Below are positions 43,463-53,882 of a stretch of DNA of 64,000 nt, in pieces. Under the pieces are notes generated by a model that saw only the letters and a list, made by a program, of their open reading frames with translations, was not told the DNA's origin and searched no databases. Positions within the stretch are counted from its first letter, which is position 1, and the number at the start of each line of letters is the position of its first letter. Source of the DNA: Daldinia sp. FL1419 (lineage: Eukaryota; Ascomycota; Sordariomycetes; Xylariales; Hypoxylaceae); assembly GCA_025201765.1 (NCBI GenBank), contig MU623378.1, positions 1 through 64,000 on the forward strand. Reading direction: 5' to 3'. The position numbers and the translations under genes were made by a program.

Positions 43463-44902
43463 CTACTGCCACGTGCTAAGATTCCTCTTCAACCCCAACT
43501 TCCGCGAAAAGCTCCCCTTCTTCTTCTTCGCCGCGCCCTCCGCACTCTCAGCACCACTATATCCATCTTCGCTCGATCTACTAGACTTACTCGACCGTCC
43601 TAATCCGAACAGCCCCGACTTGCCTTTTTTCGACTTCGTCTTCGAATCCACAGACCCCGACGCCGAGCCCGACACCGAGGCCGAACTCCTTTTTGAATCC
43701 TCCGCCCCACTTATACTCGGCGCGCTACGAACGCTACGAACCGACGGCTCGTCCCCCCCGGCCGTGTATATACCCCTCCCGCTCTGCAGCGTGTGCATCC
43801 CGTCGAACATCCGCGGCTGCTGGGTGATTATCCCCGCGTCATCGGGAGAAACGTCTATGTCCCCGGCGTGGGGTTCCACGCCGTACGATCGTAGCATATC
43901 TTCGTGTTCCTTAACCGCCTGCTCGGCGCTATGCTGCGACAGCACAGCCGCCACGTCGATCCCCGCACGCGCGAACTCCGGCCGGGCATCGACGTACCGG
44001 CTCGTAAACGGGATCCAAAATTCCTGGCTGAGCAGCGTAGGCAGTAATGCCGGGTGCAAGACGTAGTTCGTCCGCGCCGCCTTATCCAGGGCCCAGAAGA
44101 TATCTCCGGCGATCGTCTCGAGCGCCTGGAGCTCCCGAGACTTCTCGTCGTCGTCGCTAGTTCCCCGGCCGACGTCCTTCCCCTTCTGCTCCCGCTTTTC
44201 TTTCTTGCGCAGGTTATCTACGTACCCGGCCGCCGCGTGGTCAAGCTGACTCGCTAGGCCGAGCACCCACGCGTCGCTTATCCTCGACCGGACTCGTTCG
44301 AGCCGCTCGAACCCCTCGTCTAGGTACTTGATGCGCACGCGGCATACCTTCTCCCCAGCTGGCACACCGACCGAGTCCGCATACGTATCTAACCCGCTGG
44401 CAGCGAGCCACCCGCGGACGTTGTCCTTGGCATGCGCCGAGCATAAGATACTTAGACGGGAGACCTGGCGCGCGGTGAACCCGTGGTCGACGAGTGCGCC
44501 AACCCCACAGATAGCGTACGACACGTGCTCGAGTGCCGTGCCAATCTGATTGAAAACCTGCGCTAACTCCGTCCGGTCAAGGGGCGAAGTCGACCAGTTC
44601 GCGCGAGGATCCCCGCCGCCGGCTACCGAGGAAAAGCGTTCGCGCGGCAGGCTAGGCCGGGTTCCAGAGCCGGAGCGTACCGGCGGAGGCGGAAGAGGAA
44701 GACCCATTGGCTGAAGTTCGGTACCCTGTTCGTTCTCGTCTGTAGGCGGGATACGGGGAGATTGGTAGCTGCGGTTCAAATCCTCTCTTACCCGGCTGTT
44801 ATACCTATTACGAAGATATGGAGGGGCTGCTGTGTTGTTTGAATCGACCATTTCCTGGGTAGGGAAACAGCAGTTGAAAACCCTCTGGGACCAGTTTTCC
44901 AT
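43463..44902 (-). CDS. Conserved fungal protein, possible nucleotidyltransferase-like domain
   Basis: A single exon encodes 479 aa from ATG 44902. Residues 1-105 are disordered and Pro/Ser-rich. Residues about 110-320 look folded: ALEHVSYAICGVGALVDHGF followed by RLSILCSAHAKDNVRGWLAASG resembles the helix-strand start of small nucleotidyltransferase-like domains found in many Pezizomycotina proteins, but I do not see the GS...D.D catalytic motif, so activity is doubtful. The C-terminal 120 residues are Ser/Lys-rich (KTKSKKGKSGLFGLGRSSKS) and basic, perhaps membrane- or nucleic-acid-contacting. The gene is GC-rich with strong third-position bias. No close functional assignment. Confidence 0.75.
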   Translation of the reverse strand: MENWSQRVFNCCFPTQEMVDSNNTAAPPYLRNRYNSRVREDLNRSYQSPRIPPTDENEQGTELQPMGLPLPPPPVRSGSGTRPSLPRERFSSVAGGGDPRANWSTSPLDRTELAQVFNQIGTALEHVSYAICGVGALVDHGFTARQVSRLSILCSAHAKDNVRGWLAASGLDTYADSVGVPAGEKVCRVRIKYLDEGFERLERVRSRISDAWVLGLASQLDHAAAGYVDNLRKKEKREQKGKDVGRGTSDDDEKSRELQALETIAGDIFWALDKAARTNYVLHPALLPTLLSQEFWIPFTSRYVDARPEFARAGIDVAAVLSQHSAEQAVKEHEDMLRSYGVEPHAGDIDVSPDDAGIITQQPRMFDGMHTLQSGRGIYTAGGDEPSVRSVRSAPSISGAEDSKRSSASVSGSASGSVDSKTKSKKGKSGLFGLGRSSKSSRSSEDGYSGAESAEGAAKKKKGSFSRKLGLKRNLSTWQ

Positions 44903-45561
44903 ATTAGAAGAGATACCGTTCTAGGTGGCGCAGAATACTCACAGTAGGAAAAAGCCGTAGTTGTAGTCGCGGTTGAAATTGTCGTAATAAAACTATACTC
45001 TAGTAAGATGAGGAAACTGGTGAGTGTTTCCTATGATATAATTCCTGTGGCCGATTTGGCAGTAAATGCAAATAAAATAGAGCGTTAGGTTCATATGTAA
45101 AATCAAAACAATGTCCCCGAGATGATGTGATGCCTTTGTATGTTTCATAATATCTTTATCGGGAATACGATTGTCAAAGACCGGACGATTCACTTAGATG
45201 GAACGACCCTATAGTTAAACGAATGCTTAGAGGGGAACGCTGATATTTTCATGGCGTTATAAAACAAGGAAAATGCAAAGGCATTGAACTAAAGCAACCC
45301 TGGAGAACAAAGTCAATAAGGTGCAACAACGTAGAAGTCGAAATACCCGGCGAGGGAAAATAACTAGGATGTTATGAGTACGGGCGGAAATATTTCATTG
45401 TTCGTGATACCTCGCTAGCACATATGCAAGACCGAGCCGTAAAGCATGCCGTTCATTGCCGGGCTCTCTAGACCGGGCCCGCTAGCCCTTCCAACGCCTA
45501 TGATACACTGCTGAGGATTAACGCCCCAGGTAAAATTAAATTTGTTCTCGAGTATGCGGAT
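44903..45561. other. Intergenic region
   Basis: Between the upstream end of the conserved fungal gene and the 3' end of rpn11. No feature recognised. Confidence 0.55.
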
Positions 45562-46708
45562 TTACAGTTCCTCGTCCTCGACTTCCATTTGATCTCCATT
45601 CGATTGGCCGTTAGCCGCTACATCCTTCTTGGGCATCGTAGCTTCTTTGTCGATCATCTGTCTCGATACGGAGACAATGTTGTCCTCGATGAGCTTTTGA
45701 CCAACATCCTCCAAGTGCTTCTTGGGATCCAGTTTTCCAACGTAACGCGTCTTGAGCTGCTCCTTGGTTAACTCGGTCTCCTCCTTGACTCTCTTTTCGT
45801 AGCCCTCGGCTAGCGAGACCAACGTCTTGAAACGGTCCTTGTTCTGTTCGTCCTCGTGCCTGAAGTCCTCCATTTGCAATGCCTCAGTCCATACGTGCTT
45901 GTGTAGGTTCATGAGCATGTTCTCTTCTAGTGCGGTCTTGCGGTAGTTGATCCCTATGGAGTAGTAGTGTCGGTTCAATCCGTGGATAAGCGCTTGGATA
46001 GAGGGCTTATTGAGGTGACCCAAGTTGGAAGTACTTTGTCTCGGCTCTTGACCTAGCATCAAGGACTGGGGGTTGATAAGGCGGAAAGCATCGATGACGA
46101 CCTTTCCTTTGACGGACTGTATGGGATCGACGACGACGGCGACGGCTCTCGGCGTTAGCTGCTCGAAACTTTGCTGGGTGTTGATATCGACCGAGGAAAG
46201 CCAGCATCCAAATCCGGGATGGGAGTGGTACCATCCAACGACCGATTCGGGTCTGAGCGGTGATTATTAGCAACAGCATAGGCTGTAGATGCAGACAGGG
46301 TTGTCTTACCGTCCCGTTTGCGTCAACATATCCATCATCTTCTGCTGGAATACCGGGTCGACAGCTTCGACACTGACACCGGTACCGCTCTGGGGCATAG
46401 CGAAGACGTCCACCACCCGTACTGTGAAATCGTCGACGAACTCTCCCAGCATAAGTCCCATGACTTCCATAGGCACACCTGCTCGTCCGTGTCGTAACAT
46501 CTTGAGTAGGGCGAGGGAGGAAATGTATACCGTCTCAGAGTTATCGATTAAGTTTTGGTTATCCTATTTAGGTAGCTTATTAGCACCCATCCATGGTCTC
46601 CCTCTGGAGTATTAGATCGTCGCGAGTAACGGGCAATCTTACAGTTCCCGGAGCGGCGCCGAGTCCCATGCCGCTGGCACCGGCAAGCATTCTGTTCAAC
46701 CGGTCCAT
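45562..46708 (-). CDS. rpn11: 26S proteasome lid deubiquitinase Rpn11
   Basis: Zn-dependent JAMM peptidase that removes ubiquitin chains as substrates enter the proteasome. Exons 46708-46643, 46563-46310 and 46252-45562 encode 336 aa. The MPN+ signature is complete: Glu in MEVMGLMLG, then HSHPGFGCWLSSVD with H116, H118 and D129. The C-terminal MPN helix region (NRHYYSIGINYRKTALEE, MLMNLHKHVW) and the tail KHLEDVGQKLIEDNI are standard. The last residues are acidic (QMEVEDEEL). Splice sites are GTAAGA/AATAG and GTAAGA/CTCAG, and the second falls just before the catalytic histidines. Confidence 0.97.
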
Positions 46709-47820
46709 CTTTGATACGTTGGCGCTACCTCGGTGTGAATTGTAGTAGGTTAGTATGTACCGGATCGCGAAATGAACGTATATCGACGACTAAAGTGGTA
46801 GAAATGATAAATTGGGGGAAAGAGCAAGGTAGTGGTGGTGGTAGTGGTGGAGTGGGATAATTGTTTGGTAGAATTATTTTAAGATGCAACCTTGAAAGAT
46901 GATGGAAAGCTCAACATCAAAATGCAAGGCGTTGACGAAGCCCGGGTCTGCCTGCATAACGTACCTAATTACCTAAGCACTTGCCCAAGCCTCCTTATCT
47001 AACCCGACGCTAAAAGCTATCAGCTCTTAATCGATAAAGAAGCTCGGGCACACGCGATAAGAGACGGTACATTAGGTAGTATCCAGGGATCTTGTTAATC
47101 ACGTGAGAAGAAGCTGTCTTTCAATCGTAGTTAGTTAGATACTTTGTACATATGTGCATAGATACTTTGTACACAGGCCCAGGTAAGCACTAATAAGTTT
47201 TAGTGGCGTCGTCGCCCGCAGCCAATCCCAACGTCACTTCTTCAAGTCTCGTCAAATAACATCAACGCTCCCATACAAGTTTCAATTATTGCAATTCTAA
47301 CCCTCTATTCATCACTTATATATACATATTCCCGTCCAGGCCTTTATTCGTGTAGCGTACCTGGGAAAATCACGCGTTGGGTAAGATGAGTATATAAAAT
47401 CGATTTTGTTCTGAAGAGGTGACCAGCTTCGACACGAGGACGTATAAATAATTCAGCGATAATTTGCCTAGATACTATTACTCAAGTTTTGATCGAGATT
47501 TCTAGGTTTCAACCGTACATAGTAGTTCGTAAAGATGGATGCGGATTTACATAGTTGCGCTGAGGTTGTCCCTGCTGGCACGACTATGTACATCAAGCTG
47601 GCGATTCGGGCTGACATACAGCTTGCGGTGCCCAAGCCTACGTTGATCAGGCTCTCCCGATAATATCATAAACCTCCGCTTACTTCATAATCTCAGCCCT
47701 CCTTTTGGTATCTTTCCATGATGTCCGATAGGTTGGAAAGAGGCACAGCCTGCGTCGCGACAAGGTCAAGGTAGTCTAGCTCTTATAAACCTAGGTTGTC
47801 GCCGAGCGCTGTATTTCCCA
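46709..47820. other. Intergenic region, divergent promoters
   Basis: Space between rpn11 (leftward) and the hydrolase gene (rightward). It contains GGTGGTAGT-type trinucleotide runs near 46829 and a repeated AGATACTTTGTACA word at about 47135-47172. A 43-codon ATG frame at 47535 has no supporting feature and is not called. Confidence 0.5.
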
Positions 47821-49064
47821 ATGTCTTCTAATTCCTCGACAGCACCTATCAAAGACCTACTTAAGGGCTTTCGACGAACGAAAATTACCATGGATACGTA
47901 CGGTTTATTCCAAGTTTACGACTCGGGGGAAGCCAAGGTCGAGTATGAATTTAGAATTCTCGCGGCTGCTAGTCACGACTAACGTATTATAATAGCATCG
48001 TATTCCTACACGGGTTACGAGGTGATATAGAGAAGACTTGGACTAAGGAAGGGGTGCTATGGCCGAAAGATTTGCTCCCCCAGGATATTCCTGAAAGCCG
48101 TATCTTCCTCTTCGGCTACGATACTAGCATCACTCAAAGAGATCCTTCGCGCGTTGCGAACACGGAAATTCATAGCGATGCTAATGACCTCTGCACCAAG
48201 CTAGCTGCCGAGCGTTCAAGTACCGACACAGTGAGTATATCGAGACTCGATTTAGGACTACGACTAAACATCTACTTCTCAGAATGAGCGTCCTATTATC
48301 CTCGTTGCGCATAGTCTCGGCGGCCTGGTCGCAGCTCAGGTCCTCGTTCACGGAGACCAGCGGGCCGAGGCTTCGAGCGCCGAGATAATTGCCAAGAACA
48401 TCCGAGGCCTGATATTCCTGGGCACGCCGTTTCGGGGCTCTCCGTCGGCGCGGAAAGCCGAAGTTATTCGGAGGATCCTCCAGGTCTTCGGGGCCAATAC
48501 CCAAGAACACACCTTGAAGCTCCTCGGAGTTGATTCCGAACGCTTGGATGAGCTAACCAGGGCCTTCCCGGAAGTCCTTAATAAACGCAGGGCTTCGAAG
48601 AACCCCTCGGATAGGATCGAGGCCTTCTTTTTCTACGAGGTTTTGAAGACCAAGATTGGATTCGGCTCGACTCAGGTTAGCCCCCCCCCCCCCCCCCGAG
48701 AATTTAATTAGTCCCCTTGGACTAATAACATAACCCTTTCTAGATCGTCGAGCCCGAATCCGCCCAAATCCCGGGCTGTGGTGACGCAGCCCCTATTCGC
48801 GCTGACCACATTGGTATCTGCAAATTCAAGACCCAGAAAGACGAAGGTTACAATGCAGTCGTGGCAGCTATCCGAAAGATCATGATGCCTACCAGCAGTA
48901 ACTCCCAACAGGTAAATCACATGCCTAACCCACCATTTAGTGTGGAATATTCCTGCTAACCATCTCACCATTCACAGGGCACCAAGATCATCAACATCCT
49001 CGGTCGGGCTGTCAACGTCGCAGCTGACGACATCAACATCCAGAACCAGACAGTCAACCTCTAA
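47821..49064 (+). CDS. SesB/SERAC1-like alpha/beta hydrolase with N/Q-rich beta-prone C-terminal tail
   Basis: Putative lipase/esterase of the type linked to fungal NLR cell-death modules. Exons: 47821-47942, 47996-48230, 48283-48675, 48744-48911 and 48978-49064, giving 334 aa. The fold shows IVFLHGLRGD (oxyanion region, residues 42-51), EGVLWPKDLLPQ, RIFLFGYDTS and the nucleophile elbow LVAHSLGGLV with Ser130. H272 in ADHIGICKF is the likely catalytic His. The last exon encodes exactly 28 residues separate from the hydrolase fold. They include ILGRAVNVAADDINIQNQ (313-330), an alternating polar/hydrophobic stretch rich in Asn and Gln. Intron 3 begins with GTTAG followed by 17 C residues. Membrane or lipid activity is inferred from the family. 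Confidence 0.88.
48681..48697. repeat. Homopolymer C tract in an intron
   Basis: Seventeen C residues start five bases after the exon 3 donor of the hydrolase gene. The length may vary between reads or strains. Confidence 0.85.
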
Positions 49065-49764
49065 AACGGGACTCACCGAGGCAGCTGAGGAGGGGGGTAG
49101 TCATGCAGGCTACCGACCCAAGGTCAATAGCAAAGTGCAAAAGGCGTGGCTTAGCGTAGAAAGAACAAGTACCCAGTAAATAACGCACTTTGTATATGTC
49201 TATCAATCCCACCGTGTCAGGCACGTTGTTGCAGAATCGCATGTGCGGCATACTGCGTGGTGCCCTCGTCAGGATTCCGCCCCCAAAATATACACCGAAA
49301 TCCCCAGCCTGCAGTAGCCCACCACACCCTGTCCTCTCCCTCATTCGTTAGACATGGGCTTCGTATCTGACACCACTACCCAGCTGAAACACCATTAGAA
49401 GCTATTTATCGCCACCCACTTACGATTTGGGATTGGTAATTTAGGTACACATTAAGAAATGCTACTAGGTAGGAGTACGTAACTCGCTCTGCTAGGATTA
49501 CCACTTGCAGGGTCGACGCAATGTCGCCGCCAAAGCCCAACAGCCAGCGAGGTCTAGGGAGGGCATTACTTAGGTAGGTAGTTATTGTAACGAGTGATTC
49601 AAGTCTTTAGCTAAGAAGTTAGACGTGGATACTGTTAGAAACCAGTGTATTCTTGGTAATGATAGTATCTAGGTACGAGCCTCGAGCCACTACTAAATAA
49701 ACGAAATAAACACATCCCTAAATCGTAGTCTTACACGAGGATAACCTCAACTGTCGGCCCATGT
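49065..49764. other. Intergenic region, convergent 3' ends
   Basis: Between the hydrolase and AAA ATPase genes. It holds a TAGGTAGGTAG word near 49570; nothing else is recognised. Confidence 0.55.
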
Positions 49765-52700
49765 TCACCTCTTCCTCTTCTTCAAATTTTTCTTCTTCGC
49801 TTTCAAGTCCTCCTCGCTTGAGTCATCCTCGTCCGACGACCTCTTTTTCCTCTTCAGCTTATTTTTAGGTTTTCTCACCTCATCGCGATCGTCGCTTCTG
49901 GAGCTATCAAACCCTTCTTCGTCATCGTCATCGTCGTCGTCGTCGTCGTCACTGTCGTCGTCATCACTGGGATTTCCAAACCCCAGGTCCTCCGAGCTAT
50001 CTTCTTCCGATCCACGGCCCTTTCTGGCTTTTTTCCTCCCGTTGCCCCTTTCGTACGCGCGGATCGGATCCGCCCGACGCGCTGCAACAGAGTAGCCCGG
50101 CCAGTTGTCTAGTCTGAGGATCCCGTCTCGGGCTAGTTGGGAGTCGTCTTTTCCGAGACTGAGCTCTTTGAGGTAGCCGTCGAATTCGATAGCCCTTTTT
50201 GCTACTTTGGCAAAGTGTCTCTTCCCTATTTCTAAAATCTTCCCTTGGGTTCGAGCTTCGTAGTTGGCGATGGCGATGGCGGTCTGGAAGGCATTCCTGA
50301 TTTGCCTAAGGAGAAAGCTATGTTAGATAGATAATGGTATATCAATCATGACTTGCTCTACTCACCTTCCATTCCAAGGATGCACCCCCATACCCTTCCA
50401 CTCCTTGTATTGCTCTTCCGCATATTTCATTATATCCCTTTTCGGGAATTCGAACTCAACCTTTTCGTTGTTGAGTTCCTCCTTTAGTCTGTCCAGGTTA
50501 TTTTCCCAAATCTGCAAAGTTCTCTTTTGGTTCAGTTTGGGATAATAAAGGGAGAGATGTATTCGCGATTTGAACGCTCTGTCGATAGTTCCAACTCTGT
50601 TAGTGGTGAGGAAGAGAATACCCTATGGCCTTTATGTTAGTGTATCATTACCGATGAGCGTTGTGTAAGGGATTACCGACGCTGTAGTATTCCAATGTCC
50701 TTAAGAAGACTAGGATATCACTTTTAGTACCTATCGTGACGAACAGTAGGTAATAGACAACGACTCACCCGACACGATCGCATTGCGCGTGATATCGTGA
50801 TTCGTGCGTTTGCTTAAAAATATGCTGCGTCCCACGTATTAGAGACCTCTCCAGAAGGCATCGGATAACATCTACATACTCAGCTTCGTCTAGGAGCAGC
50901 ACGCAGCCCCATTTATGGGCTAGCTGGAAATTTCTTTCGAGATTGGTCTCCACCATCAACGCGTTGTCGCCAATATCACCACACGTTATTGGGAAAAGTG
51001 GCCGCTTGGTATGGTCAGCCACGCACTCGGCAGTGCTTGTCTTGCCGACACCTGGTTCGCCGTGAAGTAGAATGGTAAGACCTTTGCCTTTTCCTTGAAC
51101 CAGGTCTACTGGCAACAGCATACCCCCGCTGTGAGGTTCTTGATTATGGGGTTTCTGGTGATACTCAACCAGCGCGAGAATAGTATCCTTAATCGAGTCC
51201 TTGATGACCAGGTTTTTCCAGCTGTTCTTGTATTCCACCTCGCGGAGCAGATCAATATCGAAGGTTGCCCATCTCCTGGTGTGGAGAACAAAACCGAAGA
51301 CCTTCGGAGGCAGTAGTACCATCTGGTCGTCTGTGAGTTGGTCCACGGCCCATGTAGCATTAAGAATGGATCTTTTCTGATTTCTAAATTCGTTTCGGTC
51401 TTTCTCATCAACCTCATAATCTTCGTAGGTCACATCGTTTCCACAGCATCCTGCAACGTTGCAGAACGGGCAATACGATGTCAAGTCACTCAATTCCCGC
51501 GGGTCGTCGTCAACGAGGTTCTCGACCCCGATTTCGGGTTTATTCTCCGACTTTTCAACAAAAGAAAGCTTAAAGTCGATGATAACCTCAGACTCGACCT
51601 ATATTGCTGTTAGTAGCATGCTCTTGGTTATAGCCGCAATAGGGCCACCATACCTGCTCCGGGCGTTTGTCGAGGGTAAGGCCATTGTATAATTTGTGTG
51701 CAGTTTTTACCGGATTCGATAGCTCGGCAAACTTCCTTCCTCTCTCGAGTAGTTCACGACGGAGGGAATCACTACCGTCTTCAATATCTAGGGGTATCAC
51801 TGGGAACGATGTAATTTCCCTTTCTCCGTCGAACTTGGATATCTGGAATGTTTGGTTCACCGGTCCGTACTGCTTACCATCGAAATGCATGTAGAAGCAT
51901 TCAATGACGAATGCTCCAGTTGAATATCCCACTTCTTTGAGCTTGGCGGATGCGTGGTTGGTAGGAGCATCTCTCCACGGACTAATAACATCTCGGCCAC
52001 CAGTTACTTTAAGAATTCGGTATCTACGTCGAAGTCAGTATAACAGATGCAGTACTTGGCGATAGTATCCAACGTCTCTTACAGCTGAACCTGACTTTTA
52101 CCCGTAGTCCGCACCTCGATTCCCGTTTTGAATATATACCATAGATCGTCGAAAGAAATCCTTTGCCGAAAATGACCGCGTCGATGACGCATGTTGATTT
52201 TCGGTTTCAAATACTTATCCATCGCGTCGCATAGAAGGCCAAGATGCGTTCGAGCTTCGTCTGTTTCTGTTTCTTTTGGAACATTTTGGTGCTCGTTGGA
52301 CGCTATTCCTAATGTTAGTCTATAGCATCGTTGAGATGAACTGACCATTACATACTGAAAGCTTTACTAGAGATACGTTCGAGATGGTCCTGTAATTTAT
52401 CGGTATATTCAACCAACAGTTTGAAGGGCTTGAAAAATACAAGCTTATGGTGGTGTTGTCCGATAACCGTCTCCAATCCTGTCACCTCTTTCAGTACTTT
52501 TAGTAGGACTGGCGATCTAATTCGAATCCGATGTGGTGTCCCCAGCTTTTCTCGACTGGTTGCGCTTGTTATGCGGTTCATATGGTTTGATACGCTCTGA
52601 TTGTCGAGATTCTCGACCTCTCCTGGTATTGATTGGTCGTGCTGTTCGCCTGGGAGTTCTATTTTCTCGGTTCTGCGAACCAAATCATATCTCGGTTCTT

Positions 52701-53307
52701 CGATTAATACCTCGATTACCGGCCTCGGTGTTGAGTCGAGTTCTGCTACGTGCAACCAGTTGGATGGCTTAGTTTTCTGGTAGAGATCCGCCTTCACACC
52801 GTATTCTGACCACGTCAACTCATTGATGACCTCTTTACTTGGCGGGATTGAAGCAGATGACTTTCCATCTGATTGGGCTTCGGGTTCGTTGAGAATCTTT
52901 CTTAATTTCTTTTCGATATCCAATATACGATCTTCCACCAGTTGCAAATACAACTGGGACTGCATCAGCCGCCTAGTAGCCTCCTTACGCCGATCTCCAA
53001 GGGATAAATCCGTATACGAATAGACTTGGTTGATATTGCCTTTGAAAACCTCATCCATTACGTCCCGAAGTTCCATACCATCGTCCTTGGCGAGTTCGTT
53101 GAGGAGTTCAGATTGTTTCTCGTTCTTCTTCTTACTTTTATGTTCATTCTCTTTCATATCATGATCTACACCTGTTCCATTTACTTTCTTTGCTTCGACG
53201 TCCTCAGAGGAACGATCTTTATTAGGGCCATTATCCACATCTATTGCCATAGCGGAGGTGCGCGACGATAATGGGTCGATGGGTAAATCGTCCATAGTCG
53301 ACGCCAT
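49765..53307 (-). CDS. DUF7025-type AAA+ ATPase
   Basis: Eight exons: 53307-52356, 52308-52083, 52023-51654, 51598-50880, 50824-50769, 50709-50681, 50622-50366 and 50305-49765, giving 1049 aa. The N-terminal 320 residues are charged with coiled coil. The DUF7025-like region follows (DDLWYIFKTGIEV, LYRILKVTGGRDV, YSTGAFVIECFYMHFDG). The AAA core has Walker A GEPGVGKT at about 696-703, Walker B LLLDEADIFL formed across an intron, and the sensor/arginine part ILFLTTNRVGTIDRAFKSRI. The lid reads HPWNGRQIRNAFQTA. The C-terminus is an Asp run followed by Lys-rich sequence. One exon is only 29 nt and its donor is the weak GTCGGT, so that junction is least certain. This fungal family has no well-defined function. 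It lies between the two genes that share the tail motif. Confidence 0.9.
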
Positions 53308-53882
53308 CACAATCGTACAAAATATTATATAGATAATTATATAGAAATCCAGGTGAGGCCTTATAGAACGTATAGAATGGGGCGGACGAACTTTCAAGCT
53401 ATTGACACCTATTTGTATAGGTAGATAGATTACCTAGTAAGATAATTAGGCTCTCTAAAAGAACGAGCTTATGGGTCTGTACGAAAACTCTTTACTCCCT
53501 TTCTAAGCCTGCCAGAAGAGTTATTAATAGTTCTCGAGGCTGTAAGAAGCCGAACACCTCGGACCTACCCCCCCTCCCCCCTTTCGCAGAGAGCCGCAGT
53601 ATCTAAGTGGCGCAATACTATTTTGCAGCTTACATCTTATCACCAATCATGGTCAGGCCCCACGCGGATCTACAGGGATACATTGCAGGGTAGCATATTA
53701 CCAAATAGGCCGCACTGTATACGAGATCATAGGTATTAGGTATTATTGCCCTCGGTACCTTGCAGTAATGAACTCGGCGCGCTCCTCGGCCATGTCACTA
53801 CTGCTCCCTCGCCCTACTGAAGATTGCTCGTCCCCCAGGCGGTAAACTTTTGAATCTATCCTGGGTATCAGTAAATTTCGCC
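53308..53882. other. Divergent promoter region
   Basis: About 575 bases between the AAA ATPase start (leftward) and the STAND-like gene start (rightward). The two could share regulation. A run of C with one T lies near 53570. No gene is recognised. Confidence 0.55.

Noticed and set aside
43431..44066. 211-codon plus-strand frame opposite the conserved fungal gene
   Set aside because: Antisense shadow; composition reflects the Ser/Lys-rich tail on the other strand.
47535..47666. 43-codon ATG frame before the hydrolase gene
   Set aside because: Short, without domain or homology that I can recognise; probably leader or intergenic DNA.
48978..49064. Assigning the hydrolase tail to the HET-s (HRAM), sigma or PP amyloid motif
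   Set aside because: The spacing of Gly and Asn residues does not fit those patterns as I know them, so I describe it only as an uncharacterised beta-prone motif.
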